5,867 bases of DNA from Acidobacteriota bacterium (GCA_003133505.1 PKXT01000092.1:3715-9581); one strand, 5' to 3'. Shown: positions 1 to 5,390, numbered from the stretch's first letter. Program-made: numbers and translations. The notes: generated by a model not told the origin, from the letters alone.

Positions 1-845
1 TCGGACCAGAGCGCGATATTCCGGCGCCAGATGTTTACACCGATTCACAGACGATGGCATGGATCATGGATACATATTCCATGATCGTTGGCTACCCTGT
101 GCCCGGGGTGGTGACCGGAAAGCCTCTTTCGATTGGCGGCTCCGAGGGTCGCGGCGAAGCCACAGCACGAGGGTGCTTGTTTGTTACCGAAGAGGCTTGC
201 AAGGCGCGGCATATTCCCCTTCGCGGCGCCACAGTGGCGATTCAGGGCTTCGGAAACGCGGGCGCGATTGCCGCCCGATTATTTGCTGCGAAGAAGGCGA
301 AAATTATCGCCATCAGCGATTCGCGCGGGGGTGTATTCAGTTCGCGCGGGATCGATCCGGCCAAAGCATTGCGCTACAAGGAGCGCGCCAACACTGTCGT
401 CGGCATGCCCGGCACATCGCGCATTTCGAACGAGGATCTTTTGGGCCTCAAGTGCGACATTCTGATTCCCGCTGCGCTGGAAAATGTCATCACGCTGAAC
501 AATGCCGACCTGATTCGCGCGCGAATTGTCGCGGAAGCTGCCAACGGTCCGACGACTCCCCATGCCGATCAGGTCTTGGCGCGGAAAGGTATCACTGTGT
601 TACCCGACATCCTGGCCAATGCCGGGGGCGTGACCGTCAGCTATTTCGAATGGGTGCAGAACATGCAATCGTACTCCTGGCCCGAATCCGAGGTAAACCA
701 AAAACTCGAAATCGTGATGCGGCGGGCATTCAACGACGTATATGAAACGTCAAAGAAATATCATGTGCCCATGCGTACCGCGGCCTACATTCTCGCCATT
801 GGACGCGTGGCAGAGGCCACGCTTGTCCGTGGCCTTTTTCCGTAG
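1..845 (+). CDS. gdhA: Glu/Leu/Phe/Val dehydrogenase, probably glutamate dehydrogenase (5'-truncated)
   Basis: The gene enters from the left edge in the frame whose first full codon is at base 3, and ends at TAG 843-845. The ATG at 54 is internal: upstream codons read GPERDIPAPDVYTDSQT, a conserved family block. The visible part is 280 residues; family members have about 410-430, so roughly 130-150 N-terminal residues are missing, including the catalytic lysine region. Counting from base 3, the PAPD motif (7-10) carries the aspartate matching the family's catalytic Asp. The Rossmann dinucleotide motif GFGNAG is at 82-87, EAANGPTTP at 178-186 and LANAGGVTVSYFEW at 204-217. The C-terminus GRVAEATLVRGLFP is typical. 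Known role of the family: reversible oxidative deamination of glutamate to 2-oxoglutarate and ammonia with NAD(P), in the cytoplasm. Glutamate rather than leucine or phenylalanine specificity is likely but cannot be settled because much of the substrate domain is absent. The symbol is by family. Confidence 0.93.
   Translation, partial: GPERDIPAPDVYTDSQTMAWIMDTYSMIVGYPVPGVVTGKPLSIGGSEGRGEATARGCLFVTEEACKARHIPLRGATVAIQGFGNAGAIAARLFAAKKAKIIAISDSRGGVFSSRGIDPAKALRYKERANTVVGMPGTSRISNEDLLGLKCDILIPAALENVITLNNADLIRARIVAEAANGPTTPHADQVLARKGITVLPDILANAGGVTVSYFEWVQNMQSYSWPESEVNQKLEIVMRRAFNDVYETSKKYHVPMRTAAYILAIGRVAEATLVRGLFP
815..839 (+). terminator. Candidate intrinsic terminator inside the gdh 3' end
   Basis: Bases 815-821 (GGCCACG) are perfectly complementary to 828-834 (CGTGGCC), with a 6-base loop and five T from 835. 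A814-T835 can add one pair. The structure lies entirely within the last codons of gdh and ends 6 bases before its stop codon ends. A competing hairpin is possible: 805-811 (GCGTGGC) with 816-822 (GCCACGC), loop AGAG. The T tract is short and followed by CCG, so strength is uncertain. The encoded VAEATLVRG segment is conserved in the family, so part of the pattern may be coincidence of coding. Confidence 0.45.
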
Positions 846-894
846 CCATTACCCGGGCGCCGCGCCACAAAACCAAGATATTCTCAAAAATTTT

Positions 895-921
895 CGCGCA
901 AGCGAAGAATACTCTTGCGCG
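895..921 (+). repeat. Inverted repeat in the gdh-thiD gap
   Basis: CGCGCAAG at 895-902 pairs perfectly with CTTGCGCG at 914-921, leaving an 11-base loop. No T tract follows, so it is not a terminator by itself. It lies 30 bases upstream of the second terminator-like hairpin and could be part of a folded thiD leader if transcription starts before it, or of the gdh 3' untranslated region. Function is not known. Confidence 0.35.
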
Positions 922-950
922 CGCTGGGCGACGCGCGTACATTTCGCATT

Positions 951-997
951 AGGCGGAAGATGGGCGCCGACCTTTTCTTCCGCCTTCTTTTTCTTTT
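951..997 (+). terminator. Intrinsic terminator between gdh and thiD
   Basis: AGGCGGAAGA at 951-960 is a perfect 10-base complement of TCTTCCGCCT at 976-985, with a 15-base loop. It is followed by a T-rich tract broken only by two C (985-997). This is the strongest terminator-like structure in the window on the + strand. It ends 3 bases before the GGAGGG of thiD, so it either ends gdh transcripts just ahead of a very late thiD promoter or acts as an attenuator within a thiD leader. No TPP-riboswitch core is recognisable upstream. Confidence 0.75.
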
Positions 998-1000
998 GCG

Positions 1001-1006
1001 GGAGGG
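1001..1006 (+). promoter_or_regulatory. Ribosome binding site deciding the thiD TTG start
   Basis: GGAGGG at 1001-1006 sits 9 bases before TTG at 1016. The next in-frame methionine is well inside the conserved kinase fold (residue 87), and no in-frame ATG or GTG lies nearer, so the TTG start rests on this site. Confidence 0.8.
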
Positions 1007-1015
1007 TGCGAGCCA

Positions 1016-1900
1016 TTGGCGGATACACCATCAAATTCGGCGCCTCCAATATTGCTGACCGTCGCGGGATTCGATCCCTCATGCGGCGCGGGCGTCTCGG
1101 CGGACTTAAAAACCTTCGGCGCGCACAACACCTATGGCGTGGCGGCGGTGACGGCGATCACCATCCAATCCACTCTGGGCGTTTCGGCGTTACACATCAC
1201 GCCAGCGAACACCCTGCGCGAACAACTGGACGCGCTGGCCGGCGATCTGCAGATTGCCGCCGTAAAAATCGGAATGCTGGGCAGCCGGGCCAATGCGGTG
1301 GTGGTGGCCGAGTTTCTGGACAAGCACAAATTTGAACACGTGGTGCTTGACCCGGTAATCAAGCCGACGTCGGGAAGCGCGGAACTGCTCGACAGCGCCG
1401 GGATCAAGTTTCTCCGCGAAGAGCTGGCCCATCGTCCGCTGGTGCTTACGCCGAATGTGGCGGAGGCGGAACTCCTGACGGGAATGCCCATCGGAAATAT
1501 TGCGGCGATGAAGGAAGCCGCGCAAAAACTGGCCGCACTGGGCGCGAAGGCCGTAATTGTGACCGGTGGCGATTTGGAAAAGCCGGTGGACGTGCTGTGC
1601 ACCGGCGGCGCGACGATGGTCTTCGAGGGGGAACACATTCGCAGCGAAAATACCCACGGCAGCGGGTGCGCGTTTTCCTCGGCTTTAGCGGCGCAGCTCG
1701 CGCTCGGCCAGCACATCCAGCAGGCCGTGATTTTGGCGAAGGTTTATGTGACCCAGGCGATTGCGCGTTCCTACGCCATCGGAAAAGGGCCGGGGCCGTT
1801 AAACCATCTCTTCCGTTATCACATGGAGCCATCCACACGAGGCGTCCATGAAGTGCCTCAACACGGCATGCACCCCGCCGCCGAGCCAAGCGGGCACTAG
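1016..1900 (+). CDS. thiD: Hydroxymethylpyrimidine / phosphomethylpyrimidine kinase ThiD
   Basis: 294 residues from a TTG start with a good Shine-Dalgarno. ThiD phosphorylates HMP and then HMP-P to HMP-pyrophosphate with ATP, for coupling to the thiazole unit in thiamin synthesis; it is cytoplasmic and of the ribokinase fold. Visible signatures in order: VAGFDPSCGAGVSADLKTF (16-34, substrate/ATP lid region), KIGMLGS (84-90), VVLDPVIKPTSG (109-120), LTPNVAEAELLTG (144-156), VIVTGGD (180-186) and the anion-hole motif THGSGCAFSSALA (213-225) with Cys218 where the family has its catalytic Cys. The family normally ends soon after the GPGPLNHLFR element (258-267). Here about 27 more residues follow, rich in His, Pro and Gly, an unusual tail of unknown use. 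No other thiamin gene is in the window, so it stands alone downstream of gdh and behind a terminator. A pyridoxal kinase is less likely given the motifs. Confidence 0.93.
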   Translation: MADTPSNSAPPILLTVAGFDPSCGAGVSADLKTFGAHNTYGVAAVTAITIQSTLGVSALHITPANTLREQLDALAGDLQIAAVKIGMLGSRANAVVVAEFLDKHKFEHVVLDPVIKPTSGSAELLDSAGIKFLREELAHRPLVLTPNVAEAELLTGMPIGNIAAMKEAAQKLAALGAKAVIVTGGDLEKPVDVLCTGGATMVFEGEHIRSENTHGSGCAFSSALAAQLALGQHIQQAVILAKVYVTQAIARSYAIGKGPGPLNHLFRYHMEPSTRGVHEVPQHGMHPAAEPSGH

Positions 1901-1921
1901 CCCAAGAAGTGCGATTTTTTT
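1893..1921 (+). terminator. Weak terminator candidate after thiD
   Basis: A run of seven T (1915-1921) follows the thiD stop by 14 bases. The nearest helix is short: GCAC 1894-1897 with GTGC 1909-1912. It competes with GGGC/GCCC (1892-1895 with 1900-1903, loop ACTA), whose distance from the T run is too large. Poor by normal standards; reported because no better thiD terminator is visible. Confidence 0.25.
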
Positions 1922-1983
1922 GGAAAACCGCGTTTTTGCATGCTAGTTCCAGCGTAACCGCGAAAGTCGAGGTTTTGTGCCGA

Positions 1984-2142
1984 TTAGAAAACTCTAACCT
2001 CACATTCCACATAGCTTACAGACTTGCGACTGTCAGCCGTGTGGCGATTAAAACGCTGGGGAGTTGCGATTTGAAATCGGGTAGTTTCCGCATCAGCCGG
2101 GGTATTGGCCTGCGATGATGCGGCCAAATTACACCTCCCCAT
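1984..2142 (-). CDS. Candidate small protein, 47 or 52 residues, unknown
   Basis: A minus-strand open frame ends at TAA 1984-1986. A TTG at 2127-2125 is preceded, 6 bases away, by a strong Shine-Dalgarno (GGAGG at 2138-2134, within GGGGAGGTG). An in-frame ATG at 2142-2140 sits just after an in-frame stop and has no clear ribosome binding site. From the TTG the product is 47 residues, starting MAASSQANTPADAE if the TTG is read as Met and ending VECEVRVF; it is polar, with no membrane helix and no family I recognise. About half of the third codon positions are G or C, lower than expected for the neighbours, which argues against coding. After the stop, the frame stays open for 28 more codons to the thiD end, so a decayed longer gene is an alternative. 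Support rests mainly on the ribosome binding site. Confidence 0.25.
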   Translation of the reverse strand: MGRCNLAASSQANTPADAETTRFQIATPQRFNRHTADSRKSVSYVECEVRVF

Positions 2143-2310
2143 TTAGTTTTTCGTTTGATACATCACCCCTCGCATTCCTCTCGTCCGGCGTTCGCGTCGA
2201 CCTATAGCCAGTGGTGGATTGAATATGCGCGGTAACGGCCGATGCGCCGGTAATTACATTGCGCGGGGAACGAGAATTAATCAAGACCGCGTGTCTGTAA
2301 GGACCCTAAA

Positions 2311-2345
2311 GGCGGGCTTCAGCCGAGGATGCTGACGGCTTCGCC
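2311..2345 (-). repeat. Imperfect hairpin, possible weak terminator for the pyr operon
   Basis: AGCCG 2321-2325 pairs with CGGCT 2336-2340, and GGCG 2311-2314 with CGCC 2342-2345, separated by an asymmetric internal loop. Read on the minus strand, only three T follow (2310-2308 region), so it would be a poor terminator about 115 bases beyond the pyrC stop. The GGGCTTCAGCC wording resembles short dispersed repeats seen in some GC-rich genomes, but one copy cannot prove that. Confidence 0.2.
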
Positions 2346-2355
2346 AATATCTAGG

Positions 2356-2393
2356 GTATGAAAGTTGGAGGGGGCCCCTAAACTTTGGCATAC
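2356..2393. repeat. Long imperfect inverted repeat downstream of pyrC
   Basis: GTATG AAAGTT (2356-2366) is complementary to AACTTT (2381-2386) and CATAC (2389-2393), giving 11 pairs with one 2-base bulge (GG 2387-2388). The 14-base apical region contains GGGGCCCC, which could form a short inner helix. No T tract follows on either strand, so it is not a classic intrinsic terminator. It could be a transcript-end-protecting hairpin or a protein-binding site. It lies 66 bases beyond the pyrC stop. Confidence 0.45.
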
Positions 2394-2458
2394 GAAGGGG
2401 ATTCGATTTCAAAGCTCGCCAGGATAGGCTTTCGGGGCTGGATTACGAAGAGCAAAGC

Positions 2459-3748
2459 TTACGAACGGCGCCAGGCGATACGGCCGGCGACGATGGTGGC
2501 CATGGGAGCGCCGCGAAACTGACGGCCGTCGAAGGGCGAGTTGCGCGAACGGCTGGCGGATTCGGCAGCGCGGAACGTCCAGGGAGAATCGAGAGAAAAG
2601 AGGGTGAGATCGGCCAAGCCGCCTTCGACAAGGCGGCGATTGTCTTCCACTCCCAGAACACGGCCGGGACCGGTGGTGAAAAGCTCCACCAAACGGGGCA
2701 AGCTCAAACGGCCGGTGTGAAAGAGTTCGTCAATGGCAAGAGCGAGAGCGGTCTCAAAGCCGGTGACGCCGAAAGGCGCGCGGTCGAATTCGACTTCCTT
2801 GCTGGCGGGATGATGGGGGGCATGATCGGTGGCGATGGCATCCACCGCGCCATCGGCGAGCCCGGCAAGCAGGGCTTCACGATCATCGCGAGAGCCGAGC
2901 GGCGGATTCATTTTGAAGCGGGTGTTGTAGCTTACGTCCTCGTCGGTGAGGGTGAAGTGGTGGGGAGTGACTTCACAGGTGACCGGCAGGCCCGACTTTT
3001 TCGCGGCGCGAACGTGATCGAGAGTGCGGCCCGCGGAAAGATGGCAGACGTGGAGGCGCGCTCCAGTGAGGCCGGCCATTTCCACGTCGCGTCCAGCGCA
3101 GATGGATTCCGATTCCGCCGGTATGCCGCGCAAACCGAGGCGGACGGAGCGCGGGCCTTCGCGCATGACGCCGCCAGCGAATAGAGAAGCGTCCTCGCAG
3201 TGCTCCATTACCGGCAGATTGAGACCAGCGCAATATTCCATAATCTGGCGCAGCAGCCGGGCGTTGGCGATGGGCTTGCCATCGTCGCTGACGGCCACGA
3301 TTCCGGCATCGCGCATGGCGCCGATTTCGGCAAGAGATTCGCCCCGGCTGCCGAGTGAGGCCGCGCCGACCGGCCATACGCGAACGCTAGCGGAACGCGC
3401 GGCGCGATCCACGATGGAGCGGGTGACGGCGGCATTGTCGTTCACGGGCTGCGTATTAGGCATGGCGCAGACGGCGGTGAACCCTCCGCGAGCCGCGGCG
3501 CGAGTGCCGGTTTCAATGGTCTCGGAAATTTCCTGGCCGGGTTCGCGAAGATGGCAGTGGAGGTCAATAAAACCGGGGGCGACAGTCCAGCCGGTGGCGT
3601 CAATTACTTCCACGGGAGAAGTTTGTTTTTTGGAAGCTTCGAGTTTTGCGCCGGTACTGACAATGCGATCGCCGTCAATCAGCACGTCGAGAATGGAGTC
3701 TGTTCCGGACGCGGGATCAACGACCCGGCCATTTTTAATCAGCAGCAT
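2459..3748 (-). CDS. pyrC: Dihydroorotase, type I (zinc amidohydrolase)
   Basis: 429 residues from ATG 3748. PyrC interconverts N-carbamoyl-aspartate and dihydroorotate, step 3 of UMP synthesis, in the cytoplasm. Metal and active-site elements are all present: HCH in DLHCHLREPG (His64, His66), MPNTQPV (96-102), VSDDGKPI with Asp155/156, MEHCED (His183), CHLSAG (His236), TPHHF (261-265), NPPLG (281-285) and ATDHAPH with Asp308. These sit about three residues from the Aquifex type I enzyme's ligands, so this is an active type I enzyme and not the inactive PyrC' paralogue. The start is chosen because GGAGAAGG lies 5 bases upstream and the MLLIKNGRVVDP start is typical; an in-frame ATG at 3790 would add 14 atypical residues. 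It overlaps the pyrB end by 14 bases, suggesting translational coupling. In Aquifex, type I dihydroorotase forms a complex with aspartate transcarbamoylase; the adjacency makes that plausible here. Confidence 0.96.
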   Translation of the reverse strand: MLLIKNGRVVDPASGTDSILDVLIDGDRIVSTGAKLEASKKQTSPVEVIDATGWTVAPGFIDLHCHLREPGQEISETIETGTRAAARGGFTAVCAMPNTQPVNDNAAVTRSIVDRAARSASVRVWPVGAASLGSRGESLAEIGAMRDAGIVAVSDDGKPIANARLLRQIMEYCAGLNLPVMEHCEDASLFAGGVMREGPRSVRLGLRGIPAESESICAGRDVEMAGLTGARLHVCHLSAGRTLDHVRAAKKSGLPVTCEVTPHHFTLTDEDVSYNTRFKMNPPLGSRDDREALLAGLADGAVDAIATDHAPHHPASKEVEFDRAPFGVTGFETALALAIDELFHTGRLSLPRLVELFTTGPGRVLGVEDNRRLVEGGLADLTLFSLDSPWTFRAAESASRSRNSPFDGRQFRGAPMATIVAGRIAWRRS

Positions 3749-4712
3749 TGGGACCTTCTCCAGTCTGAGGGGCTCCAGATTGCGTTGCATTGGGTCCGCC
3801 GACCAAGTGAAAGAGCAGAGCCATGCGCACGGCGAGGCCGTTGGTTACCTGTTCGAGGATGCAGGATTGCGGGCCATCGGCGACGGCGTCATCAATTTCC
3901 AGTCCGCGGTTCATGGGGCCGGGATGAAGGACGATGGCATCGGGACGGGCCATCCGCAGCCTTTCGGGGGTGAGCTGGTAGAGCAAAATATATTCTTCGG
4001 CGGCGAGAGCGGGTTCGTTCATACGTTCCTGCTGGACGCGCAAGGCCATCACCACGTCGGCGTCTTGGAGCGCGTCTTCGATGCGGGCGACACGGCGAAT
4101 GCCGGGAGCGAGAGATTCGAGTTCGCGAGGAACCCACATTCCGGGACCGCACAGAGTGATGCGGCAGCCGAAACGGCTCAGCAAATGAATGTTGGAGCGG
4201 GCGACGCGGCTGTGCGCGATGTCTCCCACGATGGTGACGTTTAAATTTTCGATGGCGCCTTTGCGGTCGAGAATGGTGAGGGCGTCGAGAAGAGCCTGGG
4301 TGGGATGTTCGTGGGTGCCATCGCCGGCATTGATTACCGGGACGTCAAGACGCGCGGCGGCGAAATCGGCGGCTCCAGAAGAGGCGTGACGCATGATGAT
4401 GGCGTCGGGCTTCATGGCTTCCAGGGTGAGGACGGTATCGAGAAGCGATTCGCCCTTTTTCAGGCTGGAGGCGTCGGCCTGGAGCAGCATGGTATCCGCG
4501 CCCAACCGCGCGCAGGCGGTGGCAAAGCTGATACGCGTTCGCGTGGAAGGCTCAAAAAAGGCGAGAGCCACCGTTTTTCCGCGGAGGGTAGCCAATTTCT
4601 TGAGGGGATTTCGCTGAATGGCCTGAAAGATTTTGGATTGCTCGAGGAGAAAAGAAATTTGCCCAGTGGTTAAAGATTCGATCCCGAGCAGATGGCGAAA
4701 GCTGGGGGCCAC
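3735..4712 (-). CDS. pyrB: Aspartate carbamoyltransferase catalytic subunit
   Basis: 325 residues from GTG 4712. PyrB condenses carbamoyl phosphate and aspartate to carbamoyl-aspartate, the committed step of pyrimidine synthesis. The protein opens with RHLLGIESLT, the usual N-terminus. The carbamoyl-phosphate loop FFEPSTRTRISF is at 52-63, the lysine loop SSLKKGES at 82-89, MRHASSG at 107-113, AGDGTHEHPTQALLD at 129-143 (His134), GDIAHSRVARSN at 163-174, LRVQQERM at 224-231 and LHPGPMNRG at 262-270. Length is normal for the catalytic chain. No pyrI regulatory subunit is present; the following gene is pyrC, as in organisms with dihydroorotase-associated enzyme. Start choice: AGGAG (4731-4727) overlaps the pyrR end but is 14 bases from the GTG, longer than usual. 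The alternative, TTG at 4766, adds 18 atypical residues, lies within pyrR and lacks a ribosome binding site. The last 20 residues are a Gly/Pro/Asn-rich tail that overlaps the pyrC start. Confidence 0.95.
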   Translation of the reverse strand: MAPSFRHLLGIESLTTGQISFLLEQSKIFQAIQRNPLKKLATLRGKTVALAFFEPSTRTRISFATACARLGADTMLLQADASSLKKGESLLDTVLTLEAMKPDAIIMRHASSGAADFAAARLDVPVINAGDGTHEHPTQALLDALTILDRKGAIENLNVTIVGDIAHSRVARSNIHLLSRFGCRITLCGPGMWVPRELESLAPGIRRVARIEDALQDADVVMALRVQQERMNEPALAAEEYILLYQLTPERLRMARPDAIVLHPGPMNRGLEIDDAVADGPQSCILEQVTNGLAVRMALLFHLVGGPNATQSGAPQTGEGPNAAD

Positions 4713-4722
4713 GGTGGTCTGG

Positions 4723-5307
4723 TCAGCTCCTATTGCCTGGCGGCGAATCTTGCACGCGATCTGCAACGCGGTCCATGAGCATCACGCGGTCTTGCTTATC
4801 AATTTCGCGCACCTGAACTTCCACGATTTCGGAAGCGCTAGTTTGCACTGTAGTTCCTACGAATGATGCTTCAATCGGCAGTTCGCGATGGCCCCGGTCA
4901 ACTAGAACGCACAGGCGAATTCGCATGGGGCGGCCAAGATCGAAGAGCGCGTTCATTGCGGCACGGGCGGTGCGGCCGGTGTATAAAACGTCGTCCACCA
5001 GGACAAGATCGCGGTCGTCCACGATAAAAGGGATTTCGGAGGATTGCAGCAGCGGCTGCGCGCCAACGGTGGAAAGATCGTCGCGATAAAGAGTGATATC
5101 GAGAGTGCCGACGGGGACTTCCACACCAGCAAAAGCACGCATCGAGTGGGCAAGACGATGGGCAAGAGGGACGCCGCGGCGGCGCACTCCAATCAGGGCC
5201 AGGGAACCGGTGCCACCGGATTTTTCAACGATTTCGTGCGCCAGCCGCTGAAGGGTACGGTCCATCTCCTCGGCGGAGAGCACCTGGCGTTTTTCCACGA
5301 TGTGCAT
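4723..5307 (-). CDS. pyrR: Bifunctional pyr operon regulator / uracil phosphoribosyltransferase PyrR
   Basis: 194 residues from ATG 5307. PyrR senses UMP/UTP, binds pyr mRNA to control expression in many bacteria, and has uracil phosphoribosyltransferase activity (uracil + PRPP to UMP). Diagnostic elements: IGVRRRGVPLAHRLA (39-53), VGTLDITLYRDDL (66-78), the PRPP-binding loop LVLVDDVLYTGRT (101-113) with the acidic pair Asp105-Asp106, DLGRP (123-127), and VDRGHRELPI (137-146). The family usually ends near the EIDKQDRV element (168-175); here about 19 further residues follow (176-194), ending in the sequence that also serves as the pyrB ribosome binding site. A GTG three codons upstream (5316) is an alternative start; neither has a visible Shine-Dalgarno. 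It heads the pyrB-pyrC genes, the classic arrangement for a regulator of its own operon. Confidence 0.95.
   Translation of the reverse strand: MHIVEKRQVLSAEEMDRTLQRLAHEIVEKSGGTGSLALIGVRRRGVPLAHRLAHSMRAFAGVEVPVGTLDITLYRDDLSTVGAQPLLQSSEIPFIVDDRDLVLVDDVLYTGRTARAAMNALFDLGRPMRIRLCVLVDRGHRELPIEASFVGTTVQTSASEIVEVQVREIDKQDRVMLMDRVADRVQDSPPGNRS
4727..4731 (-). promoter_or_regulatory. Ribosome binding site of pyrB inside the pyrR end
   Basis: AGGAG reads on the minus strand from 4731 to 4727 and runs into the pyrR stop (AGGAGCTGA). It is the only Shine-Dalgarno near any pyrB start candidate. The distance to GTG 4712 is 14 bases, so initiation may depend on ribosomes that have just ended pyrR. Confidence 0.5.
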
Positions 5308-5359
5308 GGAGCGCACTATGGTAACACAGGGGCGTTCGGTTCTGGGATCGGGTAAAGAC

Positions 5360-5385
5360 GCGTATCAGGTCAACACAGAATACGC
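5360..5385. repeat. Palindromic element upstream of pyrR
   Basis: GCGTAT at 5360-5365 and ATACGC at 5380-5385 form a perfect 6-base inverted repeat around a 14-base centre. On the minus strand the centre contains TTGACC (5373-5368), a fair -35 hexamer, but no convincing -10 follows at 16-18 bases. The element fills part of the 74-base space between the membrane-protein gene and pyrR and could be an operator or a weak hairpin. No T tract follows. Confidence 0.3.
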
Positions 5386-5390
5386 AAAAA

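Larger units (their letters stand above)
1901..2458. other. 558-base convergent gap without a recognised gene
   Basis: This stretch lies between the 3' ends of thiD (+) and pyrC (-), so no promoter for either is needed here, yet it is far longer than other gaps in the window (74-170 bases). By eye it is less GC-rich than the flanking genes. No tRNA, rRNA, tmRNA, RNase P or SRP signature was seen. It contains several inverted repeats (2058-2140, 2088-2123, 2105-2127, 2311-2345, 2356-2393) and one minus-strand small-ORF candidate (1984-2142). The + strand frame open from GTG 1909 to 2118 has no ribosome binding site and no recognisable motif. The content could be a small RNA, a remnant of a lost gene, or simply spacer. 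Confidence 0.6.

Noticed and set aside
846..1015. TPP riboswitch ahead of thiD
   Set aside because: The conserved CUGAGA and ACC-type core segments are not present and the space is tight for the full aptamer plus the terminator.
742..1335. A + strand frame bridging the gdh end and thiD
   Set aside because: It crosses two terminator-like hairpins and is out of frame with both genes; the protein is Arg/Gly/His-rich without recognisable domains.
1132..1716. A 194-codon minus-strand frame inside thiD
   Set aside because: Composition (Ser/Ala/Pro-rich) and position mark it as a shadow of thiD, whose own frame carries all kinase motifs.
1909..2118. A 69-codon + strand frame after thiD
   Set aside because: GTG start with no Shine-Dalgarno, no recognisable motif, and it lies over the inverted-repeat cluster.
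2391..2425. tRNA-like T-arm (GATTCGATTTC) in the convergent gap
   Set aside because: The flanking bases do not pair as a T-stem and no acceptor, D or anticodon arms fit on either strand.
2458..3790. Earlier pyrC start at ATG 3790
   Set aside because: It adds 14 residues before the typical MLLIKNGRVVDP start and has a poorer ribosome binding site than ATG 3748.
3024..4244. A 406-codon open frame on the + strand across pyrB and pyrC
   Set aside because: It is the antisense shadow of two genes with complete family signatures. Its translation is low-complexity Arg/Ser/Gly-rich, shows no motif and has no ribosome binding site. Long antisense frames are expected in GC-rich coding DNA.
5340..5373. 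A full promoter for pyrR built on TTGACC
   Set aside because: No acceptable -10 hexamer occurs 16-18 bases downstream (CGATCC, GATCCC or similar only).
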